Source of the DNA: JAWODU01 sp046483125
GTDB lineage: Bacteria > Verrucomicrobiota > Kiritimatiellia > UBA8416 > JAWODU01
DNA length: 33,689 bases
Reading direction: 5' to 3'
Assembly (NCBI GenBank): GCA_046483125.1
Contig: JAWODU010000038.1
Coordinates: 1-33,689 of the forward strand
Each line of letters opens with the position of its first letter. The stretch's first letter is position 1. Below the pieces are notes generated by a model, which did not search any database, was not told the origin of the DNA, and saw only the letters and a list, made by a program, of their open reading frames with translations. The translations under genes were made by a program, and so were the position numbers. Below, piece after piece: positions 8,192-17,745 of this stretch.

Positions 8192-9331
8192 TTACAGCCT
8201 GCGGGCGCGGTCCTTGATGGGCCCGGGGACCGCTTCGGCGTCCCCCGGGCACTGCCGGGCAATATTGAGCAGTATGCCGCAGGCCGTCAGACACATCACC
8301 AGGTTGGAACCGCCGTAGCTGATAAACGGCAGCGGCAGTCCCTTCGTCGGCAAACAGCCGGTAACGACGCCCATGTTGATTGCCGCCTGCATCCCGATGG
8401 CCATCGTCAATCCGAACGCGAGAAGCTTTCCGAACCTGTCCTGCGCTCGAAAACTGATCCTGAAACCGAATACGATAAAAATCATGTACAGGACCAGGAC
8501 CAGAATGGTTGCCGGAAAACCCATTTCCTCTCCGATGATCGCGAAGATACTGTCCGTATGCGGTTCGGGCAGATAAAGCTGTTTCTGCATGCTTTCTCCA
8601 AGCCCGACGCCGAACCACCCCCCCGCGATGAACGCATTCTTGGACTGGATAAGCTGATAGGCCTTGTCCGTGTAGACGGGGTCATGCGGCGCCAGAAAAG
8701 CGAAGATCCTGCTCATGCGAATGGGATCGTGGAGCACAGCCAGGATAAATCCGCACGCCCCCAGTGTGCCGGTCACAATAAGGTAACTCAATCTCGCGCC
8801 GGCCGCGAACAGAAGAACCATCGCCACCGTACCGGTAAGAAACGTTGCCCCGAAATCAGGTTCCTTCATCAGCAGTATGAGCACCACGCCCACGGCCGCC
8901 AGCGGAAGAACGAGACCCTCTCTGAGATTCTCCGTGCGCCTGCCCAGCGCCGCCAGCCACGCGGACAGCAGTACTACCACGGAAAATCTCGCGAGTTCCG
9001 AAGGCTGAAACGTAACGGGGCCAAGCCCGATCCATCTACTGCTCCCCCCGGCGTGCACACCGATCCCCGGCACAAAGACAAGACACAGAAGCACGGTCGA
9101 GCCGATCATCAACCCCACACTGAGCCTGCGCCACACATGGTAATCGAGCCGGTAGGCCACGGCCGCCGCGCAAAGAGCCAGCACAATCCACACCGCCTGC
9201 TTCTTGAGAAAGTAATAGGGGTCTCCGAAAGTATTGTCCCCCTTGACACTGCTCGTGCTGGCCAGCACGACTATGCCCAGTGACAGCAGCACCAGAACCA
9301 CCGCGATAAGAGTGCTTGAGGTATTCGGCAT
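8192..9331 (-). CDS. ftsW: FtsW, septal peptidoglycan glycosyltransferase (SEDS)
   Basis: A 379-residue SEDS protein with about ten transmembrane helices. Diagnostic stretches are SRWIGLGPVTFQPSELARF (98-116), LLMKEPDFGATFLTG (153-167), GVGLGESMQKQLYLPEPHTD (241-260) and FISYGGSNL (336-344). Asp260 corresponds by motif to the catalytic Asp of SEDS polymerases. Its ATG overlaps the stop of the LysM gene by one base (TAATG), so it is translationally coupled; the open frame continues 33 codons upstream but that part lies inside the LysM gene. The usual next genes murG and murC do not follow. Given its place beside ftsI and murD it is called FtsW rather than RodA. Confidence 0.93.
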   Translation of the reverse strand: MPNTSSTLIAVVLVLLSLGIVVLASTSSVKGDNTFGDPYYFLKKQAVWIVLALCAAAVAYRLDYHVWRRLSVGLMIGSTVLLCLVFVPGIGVHAGGSSRWIGLGPVTFQPSELARFSVVVLLSAWLAALGRRTENLREGLVLPLAAVGVVLILLMKEPDFGATFLTGTVAMVLLFAAGARLSYLIVTGTLGACGFILAVLHDPIRMSRIFAFLAPHDPVYTDKAYQLIQSKNAFIAGGWFGVGLGESMQKQLYLPEPHTDSIFAIIGEEMGFPATILVLVLYMIFIVFGFRISFRAQDRFGKLLAFGLTMAIGMQAAINMGVVTGCLPTKGLPLPFISYGGSNLVMCLTACGILLNIARQCPGDAEAVPGPIKDRARRL

Positions 9332-10215
9332 TACCTGTAATCGATCGGCACCTTTATGATCTGCCCGGGTTCTAGGTCCGTGCCTTCGAGTCCGTTGACC
9401 TTCTGGAGCCTCTCCACGCTCACTCCCCACAACGCCGCCACGTCGTAGAGATCCTCGTCCTGTCCCACGGGATGACGCCGCATTGAACGGACGGGCCGGG
9501 TTTCGGCGGCGTGTTCCTCTCCACTCGATTCACTCCGCGGTTCTTCTTCAATGGTGTTAATGGGCTCCACGTCAACGTCCAGCTCTACTTCCGGCAGTTC
9601 GGTCCGGGTCGAGCCGCCTGTCGCCCCGCGGGGCTTATCGGTGCCGCCTGGAATCACCAGTTTCTGGTCCACCAGGATCTTGTCACTGCTGAGGCCGTTC
9701 GCCTCCTTAAGCGCGCGAACCGTGGTGCCGAACCTGGCGGCTATCGCGGAAAGACAATCACCGGATTTCACGACATATACTCCGGAACCCGGAAGCGGCT
9801 CCCTCGGCGCCCCTGCCGACGGTGTTTCCGCCGCGGGCGAACCAACGTTCACCTTGCCGGGAAGCACCAGTTTCTGCCCCTCTCTGATAAGGTCCGGATT
9901 TGTAATGCCGTTGAGCGCGGCGATGGCTTCCACGCTCAGGTCATAACGGCCGGCTATCTCCGACAGGCACTCTCCGGGCCCCACCACATAGGACGTCGTC
10001 TGCCTTGACCATACTTCCGCCTCCGGCTCTTTTTCCGGCTGTGCGGCCGTTTCAGTTTCTTCCATTTCCGGAAGCGTTGGTTCAGGAGGCATCACCGGAG
10101 CCAGCGGCCTGCCGGCCGTGCCCGTTGTGGTGGTGCCACAGCCCTGGATCAGGACCACGCACACTGCCGCCAAACAATGAACAGCCACTACTATTCCAAC
10201 AACAGGTGTTCTCAT
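9331..10215 (-). CDS. triple-LysM putative lipoprotein in the dcw cluster
   Basis: A 294-residue protein with a hydrophobic N-terminal signal (3-24) and Cys26 in LIQGC; Gln at -2 makes this a weak lipobox, but a lipoprotein is still likely. Three LysM domains follow at about 76-119, 147-189 and 249-290, each with the YxVxxGDxLxxIA-type start and an Asn-Gly turn. Pro/Glu-rich and Ser/Thr/Glu-rich linkers separate them. LysM binds GlcNAc-containing glycan strands, so this should be a cell-wall-binding factor. No peptidase or amidase domain is present. It sits between murD and ftsW, with GGAGGG six bases before its ATG, and is coupled to ftsW. Its place suggests a division-associated role; that is inference. 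Confidence 0.85.
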   Translation of the reverse strand: MRTPVVGIVVAVHCLAAVCVVLIQGCGTTTTGTAGRPLAPVMPPEPTLPEMEETETAAQPEKEPEAEVWSRQTTSYVVGPGECLSEIAGRYDLSVEAIAALNGITNPDLIREGQKLVLPGKVNVGSPAAETPSAGAPREPLPGSGVYVVKSGDCLSAIAARFGTTVRALKEANGLSSDKILVDQKLVIPGGTDKPRGATGGSTRTELPEVELDVDVEPINTIEEEPRSESSGEEHAAETRPVRSMRRHPVGQDEDLYDVAALWGVSVERLQKVNGLEGTDLEPGQIIKVPIDYR

Positions 10216-10234
10216 TTCATACCCTCCGCTTAAC

Positions 10235-11602
10235 TTAGTTGTGTTTCCCTTCTGAAATTTCTTTTACAATCTTTTCGAACTCATCGCCTCTTTCCTCAAA
10301 GCCGCTGAATTCGTCAAAACTCGCGCATCCCGGCGCCAGCAGAACCGTTTCCCCCTTTTCCGCTTCCGAATACGCCGTTTTCACCGCCTCATCGAGGTCC
10401 GCGCATCTCCTGCACGGCACACTCCTGCCCCACGCCGCTTCCATCGCCGGAGCGGAGGTACCTATAAGATATACCTTTTTTACGGTTCTTGACAACAGTT
10501 CTGTAACACCGTCCGGATTCTGCCCCTTCAGGAGGCCTCCCGCGATAAGCCGCGTGGCGTTTCCGCTTTCCGCTTTGAGACTGGCCTCCATGGCGCTCAA
10601 GTTGGTCGCTTTGGAATCGTCCACGAATCTGACTCCCCCTGTTTCACCCGCGTCCTGTCTCCTGTGCGGCAAAGCCGTGAACTTCTCCGCGGCCGAAGCC
10701 ACGTTCCGGATCCTTTCGCCGCAAGCGCAAACCGCGGCCACGACAGCTGCGTACCCCGGACCGAAGACCTCGTTATCGAACACTCCGGCGTTAACGGGAA
10801 CCATATCCGTTCCGGTGACGCCGCTCCACTTGTTTCTTATCTCTATCGCGCCTTTTCTATACCTGAAATCCGCCCGTTCGGAAATCCCGAAAGTGGCCCA
10901 CTGCTCCGCCCCGGATCCCGTTCTTTTCACCGCCTCTTTTTCTTCTACCGGCACAACGGCCGTATCGCCCGAACCCATTTGCCTGAACATTTTCCTTTTC
11001 AGCCCCGCGTAAACTTCTTCTCCGCCGTGCCTGTCCAGATGGTCAGCCTGTATATTCAGCAGAACACCGACGCGCGGTTTGAACTGCCCGGTTTTTTCCA
11101 TCTGAAACGAACTCACTTCCGCCACAATCCAGTCTGTCTCGTTTTCTTTCTTCCGGGCAACCGCCGAGAGGGGGAGGCCGTAATTCCCGGCCCCGACGGC
11201 ACGCCGCCCGGCGTTTTGAAGCGATTCGACGCACAGCTTTACAAACGTGCTTTTTCCGTTTGACCCCGTAACTGCCACCGTTGGACTCCCGCATCGGGCC
11301 CACCCCAGTTGGAGTTCGGAAACAATCTTCGTGCCCCGTTTTCCAATTTCTCTGACCCAGTCCGAATCCGACGCAATGCCGGGGCTAAGCACGCAAATGT
11401 CAAACTCGCCCGCCGGGAGTCTCTCCGTTCCGATCAGAACCTTCGCCCCGCGCGCGGAAACCGCTTCGGCTTTTGAACGCAAGCCGGGGTTGTCGGCGGC
11501 GTCAACCACCGTAACCCGACTGCCTTCATCAAGCAGAAGCAGTGCCGCGGACTCGCCGCTCACCCCCAACCCCAACACCAACGCCCTGTCACAGGTTTCC
11601 AT
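10235..11602 (-). CDS. murD: MurD, UDP-MurNAc-L-alanine:D-glutamate ligase
   Basis: A cytoplasmic ATP-dependent Mur ligase adding D-Glu to UDP-MurNAc-L-Ala. With the start used here it has 455 residues. It shows the N-terminal nucleotide-binding GLGVSGESAA (11-20), the P-loop VAVTGSNGKST (109-119) and a C-terminal domain with VDDSKATN and LLAPGCASFDEF, both typical of MurD. The ATG at 11602 follows GAGGGG by six bases and fits the usual MurD N-terminus. A longer in-frame ATG at 11665, nine bases after the mraY stop and preceded by AGGA, would add 21 residues of no family likeness; it cannot be excluded. Confidence 0.93.
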   Translation of the reverse strand: METCDRALVLGLGVSGESAALLLLDEGSRVTVVDAADNPGLRSKAEAVSARGAKVLIGTERLPAGEFDICVLSPGIASDSDWVREIGKRGTKIVSELQLGWARCGSPTVAVTGSNGKSTFVKLCVESLQNAGRRAVGAGNYGLPLSAVARKKENETDWIVAEVSSFQMEKTGQFKPRVGVLLNIQADHLDRHGGEEVYAGLKRKMFRQMGSGDTAVVPVEEKEAVKRTGSGAEQWATFGISERADFRYRKGAIEIRNKWSGVTGTDMVPVNAGVFDNEVFGPGYAAVVAAVCACGERIRNVASAAEKFTALPHRRQDAGETGGVRFVDDSKATNLSAMEASLKAESGNATRLIAGGLLKGQNPDGVTELLSRTVKKVYLIGTSAPAMEAAWGRSVPCRRCADLDEAVKTAYSEAEKGETVLLAPGCASFDEFSGFEERGDEFEKIVKEISEGKHN

Positions 11603-11674
11603 TGCGCACCCCTCACCCCGCTGCACCTGACTTATCCGAGAGTCAGTGATTGCTACTGCTTCCATCTTTCCTGC

Positions 11675-12796
11675 CTACCTTATTTTCAGAGTCAGCACTC
11701 CAAGCAAAGCGAATATAATCGACAGTATCCAGAACCTTACGGTTACCTGGGTTTCGCTCCAGTTTTTCATTTCAAAATGGTGATGTATCGGGGCCATCGC
11801 GAAAATACGCCTGCCGTTCAGCCTGAAGGAAAGCACCTGGAGAATCACGCTTACTGCCTCTATTACAAATATCCCGCCAACGATCACAAGCGCGATTTCC
11901 TGTTTTATTATCACCGCCACCGAGGCAATCGCCCCCCCCAGCGCCAGGCTCCCCGTGTCCCCCATAAAAACACTGGCCGGATGGCAGTTGAACCAGAGGA
12001 ACCCCAGGCAGGCACCGAGGATGCACCCGCACACCACGGCAAGTTCGCCACTGCCGCTTACGTAAGGTATACGCAGGTAATCCGCGAACTCCGCGTGGCC
12101 CGCGGCGTACGCCATGATCACGTAGGAAAGCGCGACCGAACCCGTACAGCCGACCGCCAGTCCGTCCAGCCCGTCGGTGAGATTTACGGCGTTGCTCGCG
12201 CCCGCAACCACAATCGCCACGAACAGGAACGCCAGGGGCAGAGCCATCCGCGCGATAACGGGAGCCTTGATAAAAGGGACCATGAGTCTCAGAACCTTGT
12301 CATGCGTCTCCGGCAATGAGTAAAGAACTATCAGCACGACGCCGGCCCATAGCACCTGAAGACCCAGCTTGGCGCATGCCTTCAGCCCCTTCGACCGTTT
12401 CCTGCAGACCTTGATGTAATCGTCCCAGAAACCGATCAGCCCCATGTAACACAACGTCGCCAGTACAAGACCCGTCAACCATGTTAAAGGCGCCCAGAGC
12501 AGAACGGCGGCGCACACAGCGCCTATTATCAATAACCCGCCCATCGTGGGCGTGCCTTCCTTGACACTATGGAGCTCATAAAGCGGAGGGGCCTCTTCTT
12601 TGCGCACGAACTGTCCCACCCTGAGACGTTTCAAGTGCCGGATTACCGCCGGGCCGAATATAACCACCAGAAGAAACGCAGTGCCCGCGCCCGCGACCGC
12701 CCTGACCGTGATATACTGAAACACCCTCAGAGGCGAAAAGAAGTCCTGGGTCTTTTCAGGAAAGGCCAGCCACCATTCATAGAGATAATAAAACAT
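11675..12796 (-). CDS. mraY: MraY, phospho-MurNAc-pentapeptide transferase
   Basis: A 373-residue polytopic inner-membrane enzyme that joins UDP-MurNAc-pentapeptide to undecaprenyl phosphate, giving lipid I. Family motifs are visible: GTPTMGG (81-87), the DDY at 125-127, NAVNLTDGLDGLA (202-214), MGDTGSLALGG (278-288) and the catalytic-loop PIHHHFE (336-342). The ATG at 12796 has GGGAG six bases upstream. The upstream sequence contains a second copy of GCCGGGAGAAA, so the ribosome-binding region appears duplicated; an in-frame TTG before it is rejected. It follows murF after a 317 bp interval. Confidence 0.95.
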   Translation of the reverse strand: MFYYLYEWWLAFPEKTQDFFSPLRVFQYITVRAVAGAGTAFLLVVIFGPAVIRHLKRLRVGQFVRKEEAPPLYELHSVKEGTPTMGGLLIIGAVCAAVLLWAPLTWLTGLVLATLCYMGLIGFWDDYIKVCRKRSKGLKACAKLGLQVLWAGVVLIVLYSLPETHDKVLRLMVPFIKAPVIARMALPLAFLFVAIVVAGASNAVNLTDGLDGLAVGCTGSVALSYVIMAYAAGHAEFADYLRIPYVSGSGELAVVCGCILGACLGFLWFNCHPASVFMGDTGSLALGGAIASVAVIIKQEIALVIVGGIFVIEAVSVILQVLSFRLNGRRIFAMAPIHHHFEMKNWSETQVTVRFWILSIIFALLGVLTLKIR

Positions 12797-12883
12797 CTTT
12801 TTCTCCCGGCTCCGACGGTTATTTCTTTCTCCCGGCAACCCGGCGGTCTCTCCGCTTTCCCGTGTCCGGCACAGTCGGCGGCT

Positions 12884-13114
12884 TCATGACCCGGTGCGGT
12901 TCACACCGTAATCCCTGCCTCCATCTTCATCCTCCCCCCACAGCATTACCGACGGGGGATCGCCGTTGGGCATCGTCCAGTCTCCTGCGGCACGCTGAGT
13001 TCCGAACGCATCCCGGCGCGGTCCCGCGCTGTTCAATGCGTGAACCCCCGGCCCGGCCGCACTTTGCGTTGCTCCCGGATCATTCTTTCTTTTTTTTTCT
13101 CCTGCGCCTGTCAT
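12884..13114 (-). CDS. possible small ORF coupled to murF (hypothetical)
   Basis: A 76-codon reading frame whose ATG overlaps the murF stop by one base (TAATG), the same arrangement as the LysM-ftsW junction. GGAGG lies ten bases before the ATG within the end of murF. The predicted product is hydrophilic and Gly/Asp/Arg-rich, with no signal or transmembrane segment and no family I recognise. An A9 homopolymer near codons 6-9 could allow slippage. It may be a real small gene or simply noncoding spacer. The remaining 87 bp before mraY contain the duplicated ribosome-binding region and nothing else I can name. Confidence 0.3.
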   Translation of the reverse strand: MTGAGEKKRKNDPGATQSAAGPGVHALNSAGPRRDAFGTQRAAGDWTMPNGDPPSVMLWGEDEDGGRDYGVNRTGS

Positions 13115-14532
13115 TACTGTACCACCTCCGAATTCACCAATAGTTCCAGAATCTTCTCCAGCCGCGCGGCGCGCGACCCTTTTAACAGCAAAGCGTCTCC
13201 CCGGCGCACATGTGTCTTTACGGCTTCAGCCGCCTGATCCGTGCTCTCGCACCTGATCACGCTTTCTGAACTCATGCCCGCCTTCTCTGCCCCTTCGGCG
13301 ATAAGTTTCCCCAGTGCACCCACCGTGATGAGCCCGTTCGGACCCGCCTGGTTTTCCGCCGCCGCCGCCGCGAACTCGCCCAGCAGAACGTGTTCCCTGC
13401 GGGCCCTTTCCCCGAGTTCCATCATTGCTCCCAGCACCAGCCATTTCGCGCCCGAGGCCGTCATTTCGCTGAACGTCCGGATCGCAGCGCGCATGCTGAG
13501 GGGGTTAGCATTATAGCAATCGTTCACAACCGAAATTCCCTCGACGGTTTTCTCCTCCCAGCGCATTGCTGAAGGGCTGAACCCCGCCAGCCCCCTCTCC
13601 ACAGTTTCCCAGTCCAGGCCCGCGGCCCGTCCCGCCGCGGCGGCGAACATGGCGTTCAGAATATTGTGCCTGCCCGGCGCTCCAGCAATCAGCTCGCTTT
13701 TCTCCCCCGTGCTTCGCTCCTCTATTTCACACCGCCCGTCCGGGGCGCTGAAACTCGAACACACGTAATCGGCTTCGCCCTCGACGGCTACCGTAACGGT
13801 TTCTTCAGGAGCCGCGGAACACAGGATATCGAAGCACTCCGTCTCGGGGCTTAAAATCGCCTTGCCCCCCCGGGGCAAGGCTTTCAACAACTGCGCTTTT
13901 TCCCCGGCTATTTCTTCCACGGACTTGAAAAATTCGGTATGCACCGGGCCGATACCGGTAACCAGAGCCCATGAAGGCTCCAGGATCCCGCACAGGCGGC
14001 TGATTTCACCGGGATGATTACTGCCGAGTTCAAAAATTCCTGCGCGCGTACCGCCCTCCATTCGCAACAGACTCAGAGGCAAACCTATATCATTGTTCCA
14101 ATTCGAGAACGTGCATGCCGCGGGCATGGACGCGGCAAAAACGGAAGTCGTCATATCTTTTACCGTTGTTTTCCCCACGCTCCCCGTAATCCCGAGAACT
14201 ATTTCGGGTTTCACTTTCCTTCTATAACACCGGGCAATACGGCAGAGCGCGCGGTGCGGGTCATCAACCGCAAGCAGCGGACGGTCCCGCGTCCCGACGT
14301 TCCCGTCCCCGCGCGCGTTTTCACGGCTGATGACCGCTGACGACGCCCCGCGCCTGAAGGCTTCCTCCACAAACGCGTGCCCGTCAAAATGCTCCCCGCG
14401 CAGGGCGAAGTACACCGCGCCTCGTTCTATAGTTCTGCTGTCGTTACCGGCCCCCGTAATTCTTTCCGGCGGGCCGGACAGCCACGCGCCGCCGCTCCAC
14501 TCCGCCAATTCCCTGGCCGAAAACTTCGGCAC
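13114..14532 (-). CDS. murF: MurF, UDP-MurNAc-tripeptide:D-Ala-D-Ala ligase
   Basis: About 472 residues. It adds D-Ala-D-Ala to the UDP-MurNAc-tripeptide, completing the pentapeptide. The N-terminal domain has NDSRTIERGAVYFALRGEHF (30-49), the P-loop is GITGSVGKTT (114-123), and SMRAAI in the context NDCYNANPLSMRAA is typical of MurF. The chosen GTG at 14532 has GGAGG five bases upstream and gives the usual MurF N-terminus. A GTG at 14559, which overlaps the murE stop (TAGTG), would add nine residues. It follows murE directly in the operon. Confidence 0.93.
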   Translation of the reverse strand: MPKFSARELAEWSGGAWLSGPPERITGAGNDSRTIERGAVYFALRGEHFDGHAFVEEAFRRGASSAVISRENARGDGNVGTRDRPLLAVDDPHRALCRIARCYRRKVKPEIVLGITGSVGKTTVKDMTTSVFAASMPAACTFSNWNNDIGLPLSLLRMEGGTRAGIFELGSNHPGEISRLCGILEPSWALVTGIGPVHTEFFKSVEEIAGEKAQLLKALPRGGKAILSPETECFDILCSAAPEETVTVAVEGEADYVCSSFSAPDGRCEIEERSTGEKSELIAGAPGRHNILNAMFAAAAGRAAGLDWETVERGLAGFSPSAMRWEEKTVEGISVVNDCYNANPLSMRAAIRTFSEMTASGAKWLVLGAMMELGERARREHVLLGEFAAAAAENQAGPNGLITVGALGKLIAEGAEKAGMSSESVIRCESTDQAAEAVKTHVRRGDALLLKGSRAARLEKILELLVNSEVVQ

Positions 14533-14558
14533 CGTCACCTCCCGTGACACCCCGCGCA

Positions 14559-16025
14559 CTACCGCCCCCCCGTCAGTTCCCTTACGGCCTGCCGGTCGTC
14601 AAATGAAACAGTCTTGTTCGCAAATTCCTGGAAATTCTCATGCCCCTTGCCCGCGATGAGCACAACATCTCCCTTTTGAGCCATGAAAAGCGCGCGGCTT
14701 ATTGCTTCGGTCCGGTTCTCAATGGCCTCGCAATTGCCCCTGTTGCCGTAACCCTCAAGTATCTGCGCGATTATCTCGGACGGTTCCTCGTTCCTGGGAT
14801 TGTCGGAAGTCACAACCGTGTAGTCCGCCAGGTTCGAGGCAACTTTGCCCATGGCCGGCCGCTTGGATTTATCCCTGTTTCCTCCGCATCCGAAAACAAG
14901 AATCAGGCGCCCCCGGGTCAGTTCCCTGAGAGTCTCCAGAACCCGGGCCAGCGCGTCGTCCGTATGCGCGTAGTCAACGAACACATCAAAGCGCTTACCG
15001 GTTTCCACCGGTTCCAGCCTGCCCGGCACCGGTTTCATTGAACTCACCGCTTCGGCGGCCTTTTCGGGTTTAATACCCAGAGCACAGGTACAGCACATTG
15101 CCGCCAGAATATTGCTTATGTTGAAACGCCCCAGCAAAGCGGTTTTTACCTTCGTTTCTCCCCACGGAGTTATCACCGCGAATTTACTGCCCTGCGGTCC
15201 GAGCACAATGTCCTTCGCGTTCACGGACGCTTCACGGTCCACCGCAAAGGTGAAAAGTTCATTGTGCAGTTCGCCGTCTTGCGCCAATCGCCGCCCCCGG
15301 GGATCGTCCGCGTTCACTACCGACAGGCCCTTCTTTTTTTCTTCGCGCAATTGCCTGAACAGGAGCTTCTTAGCCTCGAAGTAATTCTCCATTGAACCGT
15401 GGTAATCCAGGTGATCCCGGGTGAGATTCGTGAACACCGCCGCGTCGAACTCGATGCCCGCCACCCGGCTCTGCATCAGCGAGTGGGACGACACCTCTAT
15501 GACAGCGCTGTCACTGCCGTTCTCGAGCATTTGCGAAAGAAGATACTGAAGCTCGGGAGCTTCCGGCGTAGTGCGAACGGCCGGAATAACCCTTCGGCCT
15601 ATCTCATGGGCCACCGTGGAAATAACCCCCGGACGCTTGCCTTCGGCGATAAGTATGTCTCTTACAACGCGGCCGGTCGTTGTCTTGCCGTTTGTGCCGG
15701 TTATACCGATTACGCGCATGCGATCGGACGGACGGCCGTAAAAAGAACAGGCCATGGCCGCAAGGGCCTTCCGCGGGTTCTCCACCGATACCACCATGCC
15801 GGCCGGCACATCCCCGCAAGACCCCTCGCACACGACCGCCGGGGCGCCGCGCCGCACGGCTTCGGAAGCGAAGTTTCTGCCGTCTCTGTTCGCGCCCTTC
15901 ACGGCTACAAACAGTATGCCGGCTTTCACCTGCCGCGAGTCATGGGCAACGCCGGTAATTTCGACGTCTTTGACCTCGTCCGGCACACGACAATCAATTC
16001 CCTTTACAAGCTCGTAGAGTCTCAT
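14559..16025 (-). CDS. murE: MurE, UDP-MurNAc-tripeptide synthetase (meso-DAP type)
   Basis: A 488-residue Mur ligase. It has the MurE N-terminal domain (DSRQVKAGILFVAVKG, 29-44), the P-loop GITGTNGKTTT (107-117), DYAHTDDAL (351-359) and the substrate-selecting motif DNPRNEEP at 408-415. The DNPR form is the signature of enzymes that add meso-diaminopimelate rather than lysine, so the wall is predicted to be DAP-type. GKGHENFQ near 459-466 is the usual C-terminal motif. The ATG overlaps the ftsI stop by four bases (ATGA). The open frame runs 84 codons further upstream inside ftsI, without family likeness, and is not used. Confidence 0.95.
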   Translation of the reverse strand: MRLYELVKGIDCRVPDEVKDVEITGVAHDSRQVKAGILFVAVKGANRDGRNFASEAVRRGAPAVVCEGSCGDVPAGMVVSVENPRKALAAMACSFYGRPSDRMRVIGITGTNGKTTTGRVVRDILIAEGKRPGVISTVAHEIGRRVIPAVRTTPEAPELQYLLSQMLENGSDSAVIEVSSHSLMQSRVAGIEFDAAVFTNLTRDHLDYHGSMENYFEAKKLLFRQLREEKKKGLSVVNADDPRGRRLAQDGELHNELFTFAVDREASVNAKDIVLGPQGSKFAVITPWGETKVKTALLGRFNISNILAAMCCTCALGIKPEKAAEAVSSMKPVPGRLEPVETGKRFDVFVDYAHTDDALARVLETLRELTRGRLILVFGCGGNRDKSKRPAMGKVASNLADYTVVTSDNPRNEEPSEIIAQILEGYGNRGNCEAIENRTEAISRALFMAQKGDVVLIAGKGHENFQEFANKTVSFDDRQAVRELTGGR

Positions 16026-17737
16026 GGATTTCCCGCGCTTGCCAGCCGTCCGACGGCCGGCGCGATATTCAGGTATCTCGCTGTCTGTTCCATAATCTCC
16101 CTGAACACGGGCCCCGCTACCCTTCCTCCGGTATGCAAAGGCTGTGGCTCGTCCACCACAACTATGGCGGAGATACGCGGTGAGCGGGCCGGAAGGAACC
16201 CCGCAAAGGAAGCCACATAATCGGTATCCGAGTAACCCCCGGGCGCCGCCTTCTGCGCCGTGCCCGTTTTGCCGCATACTTCGTATCCGTCCACGGCCGC
16301 CCGCGTCCCCGTTCCTCCCCGCTCGGTTACCCTTTTCAGCAGACCGCGCATCACCGCCGCAGTTTCAGAAGACACCGGAGCAAAAGCCTCTTCCGGTCCG
16401 TTCCGGTAAAGAACCTTTCCATCTTCTTCCACGACATGATCGATCACGTACGGCCGCATAATCACCCCGTCATTGGCTATCGCGTTTACCGCCCCGAGCA
16501 TCTGCAGGGCCGTGACCGCAACTCCCTGTCCCATTGCTATTCTGGTAGCGCTTATGTTTGACCATTTATCCGGCGGGTGCAGTATCCCGCTTTCCTCGCC
16601 CGGAAGGTCTATTCCCGTTTCCACGCCTATTCCGAAGTTTCGCATGTACCGGTAAAACCGTTTGTCGCCGAGCGTCAGAGCTGCTTTCGCGTGCAGAATG
16701 TTGCTGGACTTCTTTATACCGTCGGCGACGGTCAGTTCCCCGTAAGGATGATAATCTCTCAGTACCCGGCCCTTGTAGCTCCACGTTCCCATTTCACAGT
16801 CCATTACGGTATCCGGCTTTACCGTGCCCGCGTCCAGGGCGGAGGACAGTGTCACCACCTTGAATGTTGAACCCGGCTCGTAAACGTATCCTATGGCCCG
16901 GTTCAATCTCTCGTTTGGGGCGGTATACCTGAACTCGTTCAGGTCATAAGCCGGCCTGCCGGCCATGGCGAGTATCTCGCCTGTACTCGGTATCTGAACA
17001 ACGGCCCAGGCGCCCCTTGCGTGATGTTCGCGCATGGCCGAATCCAGGGCCTTTTCGACTATGTACTGTATATGGCGGTCAATGGTCAGATAAACGTCCG
17101 CCCCCGCCAGCGCCGGAATCCACAGGTCCCTGTGCCAGTACAGTTCACGGTGCATTCCGTCCACACTGCTTTCCAGCAGACCCGGCGATCCCTTGAGATA
17201 ACGGTCCATGTACTGCTCTATTCCCGCCCCTCCCACGCCCTGGTGGTTCACAAACCCGAGAACATGGCAGAGAAACGAACCGTTGGGATAGTAACGCGCC
17301 GTAGCGTCCCGGAAAAATACGCCCTGCAGTTTCCTGCGTTCAAGACGCCGCGCGGCCGGCTCCCTGACAAAGCGCTTCACATACTCAAAACGCCGGTTTT
17401 CATCCGTCAGCCGCGGAATAAGTGACGCGGCGGGTATCCCCAGGATTCTGGCGCATTCTACTGCTACCTGATCCACCGTGTCGTTTTCAACGATAACGTG
17501 AGGATCTACGCAGACGTGTTTAACATCCAGGTTCAGCGCCAGAGGAGGCGCTTCCGGACCCGTGCGGTCGTATATGTCGCCGCGGCCCGGCAGGATCTTC
17601 CTGTTCACATGCCGCGTCCGCGCGATCTTCAGACGGATTTCCCCGTGTCCTCCGAGATGTAAAAAGGCCAGGCGAACGCCCAGCCCGAGCATGGCCGCTA
17701 TCAGGGTTCCCCCGGCGAAAATGAACCGCCCTTTCAT
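16022..17737 (-). CDS. ftsI: FtsI, class B penicillin-binding protein (septal transpeptidase)
   Basis: A bitopic transpeptidase of about 571 residues. Counting from the TTG four codons upstream, it has a transmembrane anchor (9-30), the PBP dimerisation domain opening with PGRGDIYDR (54-62), and a transpeptidase domain with all three active-site motifs: STFK (Ser294, Lys297), SSN (348-350) and KTG (494-496). It crosslinks septal peptidoglycan with FtsW. The ATG at 17737 follows ACAGG and begins eight bases after the ftsL stop; a TTG at 17749 overlapping that stop is the alternative. There is no C-terminal PASTA domain. Confidence 0.93.
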   Translation of the reverse strand: MKGRFIFAGGTLIAAMLGLGVRLAFLHLGGHGEIRLKIARTRHVNRKILPGRGDIYDRTGPEAPPLALNLDVKHVCVDPHVIVENDTVDQVAVECARILGIPAASLIPRLTDENRRFEYVKRFVREPAARRLERRKLQGVFFRDATARYYPNGSFLCHVLGFVNHQGVGGAGIEQYMDRYLKGSPGLLESSVDGMHRELYWHRDLWIPALAGADVYLTIDRHIQYIVEKALDSAMREHHARGAWAVVQIPSTGEILAMAGRPAYDLNEFRYTAPNERLNRAIGYVYEPGSTFKVVTLSSALDAGTVKPDTVMDCEMGTWSYKGRVLRDYHPYGELTVADGIKKSSNILHAKAALTLGDKRFYRYMRNFGIGVETGIDLPGEESGILHPPDKWSNISATRIAMGQGVAVTALQMLGAVNAIANDGVIMRPYVIDHVVEEDGKVLYRNGPEEAFAPVSSETAAVMRGLLKRVTERGGTGTRAAVDGYEVCGKTGTAQKAAPGGYSDTDYVASFAGFLPARSPRISAIVVVDEPQPLHTGGRVAGPVFREIMEQTARYLNIAPAVGRLASAGNP

Positions 17738-17745
17738 AGTGCCTG

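Noticed and set aside
8162..9283. 373-codon plus-strand frame opposite ftsW
   Set aside because: Antisense to a clear SEDS protein; very basic composition and no motif.
15399..16220. 273-codon plus-strand frame opposite murE and ftsI
   Set aside because: Covers two well-supported overlapping genes in antisense.
16026..16277. 84-codon upstream extension of murE
   Set aside because: It lies inside ftsI, shows no Mur-ligase likeness, and the internal ATG gives the normal MurE start.
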